Both the position numbers and the translations under genes were made by a program. DNA of 64,000 nt from Lichenostomus cassidix. Taxonomy: Eukaryota; Chordata; Aves; Passeriformes; Meliphagidae. Positions 38,001-46,031 of this stretch are shown piece by piece. The stretch spans positions 106,134,443 through 106,198,442 of the forward strand of contig CM039182.1 of assembly GCA_008360975.2 (NCBI GenBank), in the 5' to 3' direction. The notes beneath the pieces are model-generated. The model saw only the letters and a program-made list of their open reading frames with translations. It did not search any database and had not been told where the DNA came from. Numbering within the stretch: position 1 is the stretch's first letter; every line of letters begins with the position of its first letter.

Positions 38001-40562
38001 TGAATACCTACTAATGAATTTTCTGAACAAAAAAGAGTAGCTCTACAAATCATGGGAAACAACCAATTTCACAACTTTCTGCAATAAGTTCACAAAGTCA
38101 GAGTGTGTCAAGCTCTGTAAACAGGAAAAAAAGTGCACCCTGGTCTCCTAGAGTGTATGTGCCCACACCTGTCTTTCTAGCTCAAGTCCTGCACTCTGAT
38201 CAGGCAAGATTCAGCAGAACCATGGCTAATCTGAGCCACCAGCCAAGTTATCCAAGTCAACTGAATGAAATGGAAAACTTACTGCCAAATTAAAAAATTT
38301 GCATCAATTTATTCCTTTGCTTTCTCTCACTGGAGAGCTAGTTTAGATCCCTTTACCCACCTGCTGAATTTCACAAAACAGAATCTTAAACATGCCATAG
38401 ATTCTCTTCTTGTTCCAAACATGGCTGAAACTAGCCATGACTAGGCTCATCCTTCAACAAGGAAAGCACAACATCATTACACAGGCTTTATTTCCCCTAA
38501 CAAATTCTACAGGAAGGGAACGAAAAAAGTACTGACACTTTTTTTCTGCCTAATCCATCTCCCCTATGAAAAGAGCAGGGAGTCAGAAACGTTATGCAGT
38601 CCACTCAGGACTTCTATTCGTGTAAGAAGGAGCCAGCCAGCCACATTTTCTTAAACTCTAACCATCAATTCACCAGAATGGACTAGAATGATCCCAGTGC
38701 AAGTATTTTGCCTGAAACTGCTGGATCTGGAAACACAATCATTAATCACTTCACACAGATATAACTGCAGTATTTTCAGTTACTATGTGAGTCCCAGAAA
38801 ATAGGAAAAGCTACAACTCCCTCTCTGAAGAGGATCACAAATCCACTCCTACACTGGCACGTGACACATGTAGTAACTTTAAATTTGTAAGAAGTGGCCA
38901 TTCTCACCAGGAATAAAAAAAAAGGAAGAAAAGGAGATAATACCTTTGATACCAAAGTCTAATAGAGCACCTGAAAAAGAAGCTGTGAGTCAAGGCTCTC
39001 CTCAGAATGTCTCCCACAATCCTGAGGAAAGCAGCAGATTCATAAGGCTTAGAAGGCAGGTAGACCTTGAGACTGCCCATTAGATGGTTGCATTCTTCAC
39101 TGCAGCCATGTAAGCTGGACCTCTTGGGGAGGAAGGGGTGAGAGGAAGGCAGGAATGGTAGGGGCTAAGAGGAAAGGGAACAAGAAGGAATATAACTGTA
39201 TCCTAGATGGGGCTGCAGACAACGTTTTATACAAGTTTAACTGAGCATTTACTGACAGAAAATTGAAATAGTTGTAACACCTACCATCGAAAGAGAATTT
39301 ATTTTCCAGCTGGGTGAGGATACCTTCAAGGCTTCTGACAGTCTATGTACATTACAAAATATCTTCAGCTTTAACAACAGGATTTTGCCAGCACACCACC
39401 ATCAAACTAATGGTTTGACTACAGCACAAAAGAAATTTAATCGTCTGTATTCTCCATGTGCACCTGAGTGACCTTAAGTCTCTACTGACTACCTTTGTGC
39501 AGCATTCCACCCAGTGGATATGCATTTTTCACCTACAATTCCCAAACACTGACTTCTCCTACAGTACCCTGGAGGTCTCCATTATAACTCTGGGGTCTTC
39601 TCTGAGGTCCATACTGCTGCAGCACTTACTTTGTTAAGGCTCTAATTCTTTATTAAATCAGAGGTTAGGTGTATCGACCCAAAAGCCTGCCCCACATAAG
39701 GAGCTTGTAGCAATCTGACATCTGTTCGATCCATGGCTATCCACACCAATGATAGTGCGAGTCTTCGGTAAAGTTTCCAAATACCACAGAGTTACGAGTG
39801 AACTTGAACAAGCTCCTTTGCTGCTCCTGATGCAAAACACTGTAGATTACTACAAATCCTGTATGTGGTTTGCTTTGATCGCTTTAGCGAGTTAACTTGC
39901 TGCCTCCCACAAAAGCTTAAGTGGAGTCGTCCGGAGCCGCTGTCATTGGCTCCGACCGCAATGTTCTGTAATCACACCTAAGGTTTAGTGGGAGGGAGCC
40001 TTAACTACCAGGCCGACCAAGTTTGGGAACTGGAACCTCCGCCTGCTCGCAGCGCCCCGAGTCAGGCACAGCATCTGGAACAACCCGGCCACGGTGCCAC
40101 TGTCAGCCCCCCCCGCAGGAAAGACTAACTCGACTCCTCCACTTCCAGGCCGAGTCGTCGGGTTAATTCAGGCCCGCGGGGGCGATCGGGGCAGCTCAAG
40201 TAGAGAAAGAAAGATGGGGGCTGGGGGGGCCAGGCACATCGCCCGCCCCCGCCCGGCGCCTCCCGCCGGCCCCGGGACCCTCCAACAAGTGTCCAAGCGC
40301 AGAGAGAGGAGCAGCGTCCCGCGGGGCCGAGCCCCGGACACAGCGAGCGCGGCCCGGCCGCCTCCGTTCCCCGCCGGGGCCTCGGCGCTCCGGGCCGCAG
40401 CCGCCGCCGCCCCCGTTCCCCGCGCGGCAGGAAGCGGCAGCTGCAGCCCCCGGGGCCGCCCGGGCCGGGCCCTCCTCCCCGCGCCCTCCTCACCTTCTGG
40501 ATGGCGGCCGGCGTGATCTCGCCCTTGCCCCGCTGCCTCGGGGCCGCGAACGCCACCGACAT
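872..40562 (-). CDS. SS18: SS18, BAF chromatin-remodelling subunit (exons 1-10; last exon outside window)
   Basis: SS18 is a subunit of mammalian-type SWI/SNF (BAF) complexes and acts in the nucleus as a transcriptional coactivator. Ten coding exons were joined by eye. All borders are GT/AG and the phase stays open throughout: 69+77+85+154+222+168+105+93+123+134 nt, which is 410 codons. The product starts MSVAFAAPRQ. It has the SNH domain in about residues 15-75 (HLIQC, NLVYLATIADSNQN), a Met/Pro/Gly/Gln-rich middle (NHMPMQGPGP, GNHMMGQRQ), and the C-terminal QPGY-rich activation domain (YGQQQDAYQG, QQGYPPQQQ). The long human isoform has 418 residues, so only about eight codons and the 3'UTR should lie beyond position 1. 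The neighbour on the right (TAF4B) matches mammalian gene order. Identification rests on near-identity to the known family over its whole length. The paralogue SS18L1 is less likely, given the exon 4-10 sequence and the locus. Confidence 0.97.
1006..3603 (-). other. SS18: SS18 intron 9
   Basis: 2,598 bp of AT-rich sequence with no recognisable transposon or conserved coding block. An A-rich run lies at about 1,020-1,041. Confidence 0.8.
3604..3726 (-). CDS. SS18: SS18 exon 9
   Basis: This codes residues 325-366 (NSQYGQQQDA, YQGPPQQQGY, PGQQQGYG) in the core of the QPGY repeats. The acceptor is TCTTACAG and the donor is TATG/GTAAGAA. The Gln runs are mixed CAG/CAA codons, so repeat expansion is not evident. 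Confidence 0.97.
3727..4447 (-). other. SS18: SS18 intron 8
   Basis: 721-bp intron following the cassette exon 8. A short purine-rich stretch (4,397-4,421) lies next to an alternating TG-rich stretch (4,412-4,436), close to the exon 8 donor. Nothing else was recognised. Confidence 0.75.
4448..4540 (-). CDS. SS18: SS18 exon 8 (cassette exon, 31 codons)
   Basis: This 93-nt symmetric exon codes residues 294-325 (HNDYGYQQPS, YPEQGYDRPY, EDSSQHYYEG). In mammals the same 93-nt exon is included in the long (418-residue) and skipped in the short (387-residue) SS18 isoform. The splice sites look weak: the acceptor reads GAATTGATGTAG with few pyrimidines next to it, and the donor is GGAG/GTATCT. Skipping would keep the frame. 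Confidence 0.95.
4541..6701 (-). other. SS18: SS18 intron 7
   Basis: 2,161 bp preceding the cassette exon. It contains short A runs and a G-rich patch (about 4,805-4,825). An open frame of 201 codons on the minus strand (5263-5868) has no recognisable domain and is considered chance. Confidence 0.75.
6702..6806 (-). CDS. SS18: SS18 exon 7
   Basis: This codes residues 259-294 (PPQQYSGQED, GGQGPPEGMN, QQYYPDG), part of the QPGY domain. The acceptor is GGTTTTTCAG and the donor is GATG/GTAATC, a weaker than usual donor. Confidence 0.97.
6807..7529 (-). other. SS18: SS18 intron 6
   Basis: 723 bp, AT-rich, with a short (CA)n at about 6,989-7,000. Nothing else was recognised. Confidence 0.75.
7530..7697 (-). 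CDS. SS18: SS18 exon 6
   Basis: This codes residues 203-259 (PMMHQQPPSQ, GQQPPMGMMG, IPPYRPPQQG). The acceptor is TTCTGCAG and the donor is CAAG/GTAGGA. It begins the Gln/Pro-rich activation region. Confidence 0.97.
9893..10690 (+). mobile_element. CR1 LINE, 3' end complete, sense (in SS18 intron 5)
   Basis: About 800 bp running from the CR1 reverse-transcriptase C-terminus (AGAGAACCTCATGAAGTTCA) to a terminal repeat CAATGATTCTATAATG. The open frame is broken by stops. It is antisense to SS18. Confidence 0.9.
16447..16590 (-). mobile_element. tRNA-Ile-headed SINE with CR1-like tail (TguSINE1-like)
   Basis: On the minus strand the element begins with a tRNA-like head: TTGGCTCAGTTGGTTAGAGC carries the polymerase III A box, and a degenerate B box GACTTCAATCAC follows. 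It then continues GGGCCATATACTTAAGAGG and TGGACTCAGTGATCTTTGTG, the CR1-like tail. Head and tail are those known for the songbird SINE TguSINE1. It is decayed and not a functional tRNA gene. Confidence 0.75.
16694..16915 (-). CDS. SS18: SS18 exon 5
   Basis: This codes residues 129-203, including NHMPMQGPGP, SSMNMPSSSH and GNYGPRPNMN. The acceptor is CTGAAG and the donor is CAAG/GTAAGT. It is the longest coding exon. A 98-bp tandem duplication starts only 26 bp upstream of its acceptor, in intron 4. Confidence 0.97.
16942..17137 (+). repeat. 98-bp tandem duplication beside SS18 exon 5
   Basis: Two head-to-tail copies (16,942-17,039 and 17,040-17,137) differ at only a few bases, for example AATCGCAATAC against AATCACAATAC. 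The first copy ends 26 bp from the exon 5 acceptor and includes the likely branch-point sequence TGCTTAAT (minus strand, about 16,949-16,956). Confidence 0.95.
17509..17602 (-). mobile_element. CR1 LINE 3'-end fragment, antisense
   Basis: It reads CATAGAATCACAGAAAC, then TTTTGGTTGGAAAAGACCAC, and CTGCCAAGTCCACCACTAAA, which is the inverted CR1 3' end. A short fragment of about 95 bp. Confidence 0.8.
20287..20670 (-). mobile_element. Solo LTR of an endogenous retrovirus (in SS18 intron 4)
   Basis: A 384-bp element. On the plus strand it starts TGTTGTGGTTTAG and ends CCAGAACCAGGACA, so in LTR orientation it runs TGTCCTGG...ACAACA on the minus strand. It is flanked by a perfect 5-bp target duplication ACCTG (20,282-20,286 and 20,671-20,675). 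No internal viral genes are present. It shares long similarity with the element at 37,552. Confidence 0.85.
23243..23255. promoter_or_regulatory. Perfect RFX X-box-like palindrome
   Basis: GTTGCCAGGCAAC fits the X-box consensus GTNRCC(N0-3)RGYAAC with a one-base spacer. It lies in SS18 intron 4, about 35 bp past exon 4. A 13-bp match can occur by chance, so function is unproven. Confidence 0.4.
23290..23443 (-). CDS. SS18: SS18 exon 4
   Basis: This codes residues 78-129, PPTQNMPMGP to MNGQMP/G, including a five-proline run and GGGPPAPHMQ. The acceptor is CTTTCAG and the donor is CCTG/GTAAG. The region is low-complexity Met/Pro/Gly and marks the start of the linker between the SNH and QPGY domains. 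Confidence 0.97.
24755..24777 (+). repeat. T23 homopolymer
   Basis: Uninterrupted poly-T run in SS18 intron 3; poly-A in the SS18 sense direction. Confidence 0.95.
26393..26418 (+). repeat. (TGAACTG)n short tandem
   Basis: About 3.7 copies of a 7-bp unit in SS18 intron 3. Confidence 0.85.
26652..26845 (+). mobile_element. Possible old LTR fragment
   Basis: The order CCAAT (26,696-26,700), GTATAT (26,755-26,760), AATAAA (26,777-26,782), then a downstream region ending near CTCAACA resembles the promoter/poly-A layout of an LTR. No clear target duplication was found, and the left border is a guess. Confidence 0.35.
29061..29080 (+). repeat. A20 homopolymer
   Basis: Uninterrupted poly-A run in SS18 intron 3. 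Confidence 0.95.
30721..31191 (+). mobile_element. Solo LTR of an endogenous retrovirus (in SS18 intron 3)
   Basis: 471 bp, from TGTCCTGATTTCTGCTGGGA to GGGGTTAAACCACAACA, a bird ERV LTR with TG...CA ends. The flanking 5-mers CTACC and CTACA match at four of five bases. Its termini resemble those of the two other LTRs, but the body differs, so it is probably a related subfamily. No internal genes. Confidence 0.8.
32054..32089 (+). repeat. (TA)n microsatellite with a CA interruption
   Basis: Alternating TA with one ACAT interruption in SS18 intron 3. Confidence 0.9.
35426..35461 (+). repeat. A-rich tract
   Basis: Runs of A broken by single G or GG, in SS18 intron 3, about 285 bp upstream of nothing coding except the exon 3 donor at 35,745. 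Confidence 0.9.
35746..35830 (-). CDS. SS18: SS18 exon 3 (SNH domain, second half)
   Basis: The exon opens after TTTTGATAG and finishes the split Gln codon. It codes residues 49-77 (YQQMLHTNLVYLATIADSNQ, then NMQSLLPA) and ends GCA/GTAAGT on a codon boundary. This is the most conserved part of the family. Confidence 0.97.
35831..36937 (-). other. SS18: SS18 intron 2
   Basis: 1,107 bp inside the SNH-coding part of the gene. No repeat or gene was recognised. Confidence 0.75.
36938..37014 (-). CDS. SS18: SS18 exon 2 (SNH domain, first half)
   Basis: The exon opens after TTGTTTCAG with ATG TTG GAT and codes residues 24-49, including NNHLIQCIMD and GKTSECSQ. It ends TCTCA/GTAAG, splitting the Gln codon after two bases. 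This is the first half of the SNH helical domain that contacts the remodeller core. Position 27 is Glu and position 38 is Tyr; as I recall the human protein, these are Asp and Ser, and the Tyr resembles SS18L1. Confidence 0.96.
37015..40493 (-). other. SS18: SS18 intron 1
   Basis: 3,479-bp first intron. It carries a solo LTR (37,552-37,955). From about 39,880 it turns GC-rich into the promoter CpG island, with an inverted CCAAT box at 39,945-39,949. Confidence 0.8.
37552..37955 (-). mobile_element. Solo LTR, same family as that at 20,287 (in SS18 intron 1)
   Basis: 404 bp, TGTTGTGGCTGAG to CCAGAACCAGAACA, homologous along its length to 20,287-20,670 (shared TTTACTGGAAA and CCTGGCTACTGCAA-type blocks) except for small indels. 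Flanks AATGG and AATGA match at four of five bases, fitting an aged target duplication. No internal genes. Confidence 0.8.
40494..40562 (-). CDS. SS18: SS18 exon 1 (coding part)
   Basis: This exon codes residues 1-23, from MSVAFAAPRQ to AAIQK. The ATG is at 40562-40560 and the donor AAG/GTGAGG follows at 40493. It is embedded in the CpG island. The 5'UTR continues to higher coordinates, but its start cannot be placed by sequence. The start is chosen because the N-terminus matches the invariant family start. Confidence 0.97.
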
Positions 40563-41106
40563 GTCTGGCGGGTGCCGGGAGGCTCCGCGTCCGCCCCGCT
40601 CCCGCCCGCTCGCGCGCGCGCCCCGCGGACCCAGCAGCGGCCGCGATCCGGGAAGAACGCGGCGCGCGGGGGGGCGGGGGCGCGCGCCCGGTGGGACGGC
40701 CCATCCCCATCCCGCCGAGGGAAGGGATTAAGGAGGACTGGCGGCTCCTCCCCGCTTTTCCCGGTGGCGAGGGGGCGCCTCGATGACACCGCGGCCGCCC
40801 CGCATGGCTCGGCCAGAACAACGGGACCGGGAGCTGACGCTGAGCGACTCCGAACGTGACCCCCCAGTAGTGTTGTCAGGCGCCTTTCTTGACTACCCCC
40901 TTTCGCTCTGCCGCGTTAGTACGTTCCTGCCCGACGCGCCTCAGAGCAGGGAAGTGGTACGGCCGGCTGGGGGGATGACAGCGCTGTGGAGCGCACGTTG
41001 CAGGGGACACGCTCGGGCTGTGCCGGGCGGCGCTCTCTACTCCCCCCTCTGCCCAGCGCCGCAGTTGGTTGCACCCGGGCAGCCCGCGGTGGCGGCAGCT
41101 CCTGAA

Positions 41107-41165
41107 GGGACGGGACGGGACGGGACGGGACGGGACGGGACGGGACGGGACGGGACGGGACGGGA
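41107..41165 (+). repeat. (GGGAC)n pentanucleotide microsatellite
   Basis: About 11.8 perfect copies of GGGAC, about 545 bp upstream of the SS18 start codon. GGG triplets spaced by two bases fit the G-quadruplex pattern many times over. The repeat creates spurious open frames coding repeated Arg-Pro-Val-Pro-Ser units on the minus strand. Confidence 0.95.
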
Positions 41166-41280
41166 GACGCTGGAGGGAAGTGCTCGCAGGTGGAGGGGGA
41201 GCACATTTGGGGTCTGGAGCGTCTCTGAAGGGGAGAGACGATTCATTTATGCATATAAACATGTCACAGGCGGGTGCTAA

Positions 41281-41480
41281 GAAAGTGATGCCCAGCGACA
41301 GGACAAGGAGCATTGGCCATAAACTAAAACACAACAAGTTTCCACCTCAACATGAGGAAGGACTTCGTTACATGGAGGGTGGCAGAGCAGTGAACAGGCT
41401 GCTCTGGGGCGTGGGGCGGCTGTCCCCGATGAGCTGGGCGGCTGCAGCATCCTTGCCGTGAGAGTGAAACAGAGCAAGGG
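41281..41480 (+). mobile_element. CR1 LINE fragment (3' region), sense
   Basis: Typical CR1 3'-region phrases are recognisable: GCCCAGCGACAGGACAAGG, CCACCTCAACATGAGGAAGG, and AACAGGCTGCTCTGGGG. It is truncated at both ends and abuts the SS18 CpG island. Confidence 0.75.
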
Positions 41481-42504
41481 GAAGCACCGGCTGCAACATT
41501 AAATATAAATTACAGACGCTGGAAGTCCTGAGACCAGCCCTCATTTATTTCAGTGCAGCCAGTGGAGGGAATGTCCGTGTTGCCAAAGAGCTTCATGAAC
41601 AAGTTTGCAAAGTCTAAGACAATTTTTGGAGGAATGAAGAGCTGGCAGCGGGTGATGGGTACAGGGACATTGAAAGTCCCCAACCAAAGCATTTTAAAAT
41701 TGCTTTTTCCTGGGCACATCAGTTGCTCAGTCCGTGTGCATTCCAGTGCCACTATAGGCTGTGGGTAGAGAATTCCTTGCCTTTAGCCAACTGATCCCCT
41801 CTCCCTCAGCTGGCAGAGGTGTGAGTGCTGCCGTCGTTGGAAGGACACACTGCCCAGTGACAGGATAGCACAGCCCACGCCACAGAAGGTGAATCTCGGT
41901 CCTCACTCGTGCACTGCTTGCTCTGCTCCTCAGCTGTTGCTGGCGGAAGGCCCTGGCTCTTCCCTCCAGCCCTAGCCAGCCCTTTTGGTTACAGCACACA
42001 TTTGTCAGTGGCATCCATGGCCACCCCGTGGCTGTGCAGCTGCTTCCCAACTGGCATGCTCTCTCCTCGGACTGTGCCTGGGCTGGCTCCTGTCCCCAGC
42101 CCCATGATGATTACTCTTGCTGGCTCTGCTCTCCGAGGGTGTGCTGTGACTGCCCATCACCCCCTGCTTTTTTCCCTTGACAACCAGTTCCAGGGCTGCT
42201 GGCTCCAAGCTGTTGTTGCATTCCTACAGCATCCTGCTCCCCAAGGGCTTGCCACCTGGGCCTGATGCTCTTTGTTACCAGAATGGCACTTCGTCTGCCC
42301 TGTCTATTCAAATTATACAGAACCCTGAGTTGGTGTGATGCTAATCTGGCTTGCTTTTCTTCAGGAATATCTGTGGCCCAATCCTTGCACTGTAGGTCTT
42401 GCTGAGATGGAGCAATGCCAGCATGTCCATTACTTTCTTTGTGTTTCTAACCATTTCACTCATCACTGCGGTCCATTTCTTGGACCATTTTGGTCCATTT
42501 TTTT

Positions 42505-42564
42505 CTGTCTCCCACACACTTTATCTGTCTCCCACACACTTTATCATCATCATCATCATCATCA
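42505..42564 (+). repeat. 20-bp tandem duplication followed by (ATC)n
   Basis: The unit CTGTCTCCCACACACTTTAT occurs twice head to tail (42,505-42,524 and 42,525-42,544) and runs directly into about seven ATC units. Confidence 0.9.
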
Positions 42565-43162
42565 CTATAATACTTGTAGGAAATCAACAGTACTAAAAGG
42601 AAGGTTTGAGGAAACCAGTTTTTTCTAAAGTTGATATGCTTCATGGTGATTCATGGTTATTATTACGTAGTCTTGGTGTGAACTCAGAGGGTAACTGTTG
42701 TAATATCTGAGTGTTCAAATTGGTACTTTTTTAGTTTCTACAAACAGCAGCAAAGAGCCCTACAAATGAAGAATGCATTATGGCCATGGCCAAATCAATG
42801 TGTAATCAGAACCAACCATCTCCTATCCAGTTACTAACAGAACTATGAAAACCTATTTTTTTAGCATATACATGTCCCTAGAGAACTGGTGAGGTATCTG
42901 AAAGTGTCCCAAGGCTGCAGGCATAGCAAACATGTATCTATGAAGTATACTGAACATGTTTTCCTGTTTCCACAAGTATGACATCCAGATATCATGCTCT
43001 GGTTACCCAACCACTGTGTATAAAGGATTTTGCACTGGGGTGTCTTGATGATCACAGTGTTTGAGACTATGTGGGTTAATGCCAGCCACATAAACACTGC
43101 TCTCAGGAACTGAATATTCCATTTTGTTCTTCCACACTTTCAGGCTGGTTTTGAGTTGTGGG

Positions 43163-43180
43163 AAAAAAAAAAAAAAAAAA
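43163..43180 (+). repeat. A18 homopolymer
   Basis: Uninterrupted poly-A run in the intergenic region. Confidence 0.9.
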
Positions 43181-45785
43181 GGCTTGTGGGATGCCACAGG
43201 TGAGAAACCTTAAAATGAAAGGAGTAATTTCCCATTGTATTTTCCCAAATGGTCTAAACTAAATACATGATTTTTTTTTTTAGTACATTGCTCTTTCCGT
43301 GCAAAATATAGGAGAACAGTGTTTGGAATTAAACTCTGTCAGTTTCTTGAGGGAAGATATAAGATCATTCATTCATAGTCACTAAAACGATCTCCTTTGC
43401 CTAATTTTGTCTGAGGATTAAGTTAAATCCTTTTATTTTAGCCATTTGTGATGTTTTTTCATTCATGTGTTTAACATTTTGGACTTGCACATTCATAAAT
43501 AGCGACAGATCTAAAGAAACATTGAAAAAAACAAGTCTGTAGCTCTGTTTTTTTTACCATGCAAAGGGAAATTCACATTCAAAATCAACATTTAAATAAT
43601 GGCACAGATGCATACAAGCAGGGAAATAGATAGCTACAATGGAAATGTGCCACATGTCTCAGAACACATAACCACAACAGGGTGTCTCTTTTATGACTTC
43701 CTTAATGCACTGCAATATGCCTAGATATCAAAGGACATATGGTATATTTTCCCTTTAATTGCACATTTCTTTGCTCTTGTGAGTTACTCACAACCTTAAC
43801 ATTATTTAATTGTAATTTAGATGCATAAATCTCAGTCATCATCAAGAGTTTCAAATGCAAATATGTTTCGATGAGATCTTGCTTCCACCTCTATTTCAAC
43901 TTTTTGTCAGTGTAGGGGTTTTTTTTGTTGATGTGCATTTGAGTATGTCATATTTTTTGGAGAGAGACGAATGCAGACAGAGGAGGATCAGTCCTGAAAG
44001 ATTTTTTTCCCATGTAAGTTGTTTTCTGCCACTTTTATTATCTGAATTTCCACAGAGTCATGGACATTTCCATCCACAAGAAGGAAAATACAGAATGCTC
44101 ATTCATCAACATTTTCAAATGTACATGTAAATTTTTTTAAAAATTCAATCTAGTATTTATAAAGCTATATCTACAGGAAAGAGGACAGCAAAGAATTTTA
44201 TGGTAGCACCACTTGTTTGGAAACCTAAAGACTAAAGGTCTTGGTATGAGAGTTAAGAATGATTCCTGTGAGCCAGGTGTTTCTTAGACAAAGCTTTTAA
44301 CAGCTTTTTTTGGTGACAGCACCTCATTTTATGCACACCCTTCAAATGACAGAAACTCACCCATTTTCTTTACTATAGTAAGGATGATAGCTCAGGATCT
44401 ACTGCTAATAGGATACTGGTGAATTTGAGCTTCTTTTTCAGGGTAGACTACTTTTTCATCTTGAAATTAAAAAAAAAGAAAAAGAAAAGGGTGTTTATGC
44501 TGGTGCTTTGTAGCATCAACAATATCGTCAGGTAACAGAGCAGAGCCCAAGGAAGAAGGATCTTTCAGTAAATGAAAAAGGAAGATGGCAAAAGGAAAAA
44601 TGCCATTTTTGATGTGGTACTTCTTCATCAACTGAATTTGGTAATCTCCTAACTTCTCTGGGATTTTCTACATGCCCAGTCTCTGTGTTAATTCATCTTG
44701 TGGCAAAATGAAGCTTGCACCTGAAGGTCTGCTTCTGTAAACGGCTGATGTTCAAATTCTGTTTATTTAGAAACCAGTAACTTGTTACCAAAATACATAA
44801 CAATATCAGAGTGGTTTTTAGTGTAAATGGTGCTTTTTGCTTCCTAAAAGGGATGACACAGGATAAATTTGTCTTGAATTTTTTCTGTCAGCTTCTTGTC
44901 TGGTTTTGGGGTTTTTTTGTCCTATTCTGCATTGGCTATTGTATGGAGTAGTAATAAAAATAGCACCTGAAGTGTATGTTCAGTATAAAATGAAGTACTC
45001 AAACAGCACAGCACACTACAAGGATATTGGTGGCTCTGCTATATTCCAGAGTGGCAATAACAAACCCAGGAAAAAATCATTGGTATGCTAAATTTTTATT
45101 CTACTACCTGTCATTTTAGTCTGCAAATATAAATATTTAGAATAAAGAAGCTCACAGCAGGTTCAGCAGTTTGCACTAATGGGAGTAAGTGCAATATCTG
45201 CAGTGTGAAAATCTTTCCATGTCCTGATTTTATTCTTCAAAAGGGAATCTCCAGCTACTAGGAACATACGCTATAAATAAGAAATAGCAGAACATCTAAT
45301 CTAAGCCTCCTTAGAGCTGAAAATTCCTCAAGTATTCTTAGAGGTTAATATTTTATTTTAGGGCACAGAAGCAAAGTGCTACAGTTCACTAAATTCTTCA
45401 TTTTTTGAATGTTGAAAGCAAAGCAGAAAAGACAAACATGAGAAGGCACTGCCAAGCCATGCTGAAGAAAAGGCAGCAACGATCTTGGCAATCACTAAAT
45501 ATTCGTATCTGTTAAAAGACAACACATTTGCAGTGGAGAGTCATACTGTTCTTCTGGGGACTCTCACTTCTGCATCAAATCCATCACCTCCAGCATCTGC
45601 CTTCTGAAGACTCAAGACCATGAAGGACAGAGGAGAAAACTGAACAACTAGAGGGCAGTTACTTCCACCTTGTCACAATTCCAATCAACTTCCTGAGGGA
45701 ATATAGAAAGTGCAAATTATGTCGAGTGCAATTTCCTTTCAGAGAGCTTGATCCTGTGAGGTAAAGAAGACTCTCTCATTTCACC

Positions 45786-46031
45786 AGCAGTGCTCTTTCC
45801 AGTGCTGTCCAGGATGCTCTTGGCCTTTGTGGCAAGGACACGTTGCTGGCTCACAGCCACCTTGTCCACCAGGACTCCCAGGTACTTTTTGCAAAGCTGC
45901 TTAAGCAGTCATCCCCCAGCATGAGCTGGAGCATGGGGTTGGTCCTCCCCAAGTGCAGGACTTTGCTGTTCCCTTTGTTGAACTTCATGAGGTTCATGTC
46001 TGACTGCTTCTTCAACCCTCTGGGGTCATCC
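45786..46031 (-). mobile_element. CR1 LINE fragment (ORF2 C-terminal region), antisense
   Basis: On the minus strand the sequence reads through a familiar CR1 reverse-transcriptase stretch (NLMKFNKGNSKVLHLGRTNP). It is truncated, with no CR1 3' tail. Confidence 0.8.

Larger units (their letters stand above)
40020..41200 (-). promoter_or_regulatory. SS18: CpG island and promoter region of SS18
   Basis: Very GC-rich and CpG-dense sequence surrounds SS18 exon 1 (ATG at 40,562), in contrast to AT-rich sequence on both sides. No TATA box is apparent, as is usual for housekeeping CpG-island promoters. The core promoter should lie right of 40,562. The exact transcription start cannot be read from sequence. 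A GGGAC repeat (41,107-41,165) lies inside the upstream edge. Confidence 0.8.
41481..45785. other. Intergenic stretch right of SS18
   Basis: Unique-looking sequence, moderately GC-rich to about 42,350 and then AT-rich. It contains an unexplained open frame on the minus strand (41,510-41,752), a 20-bp tandem duplication plus (ATC)n (42,505-42,564), and an A18 tract (43,163-43,180). No gene was recognised. Confidence 0.6.

Noticed and set aside
40094..41337. Several 100-217 codon frames on both strands around SS18 exon 1
   Set aside because: GC-island artefacts. Those with repeated Pro-Ser-Arg-Pro-Val units are translations of the GGGAC microsatellite. Only the first 23 codons of one of them are real (SS18 exon 1).
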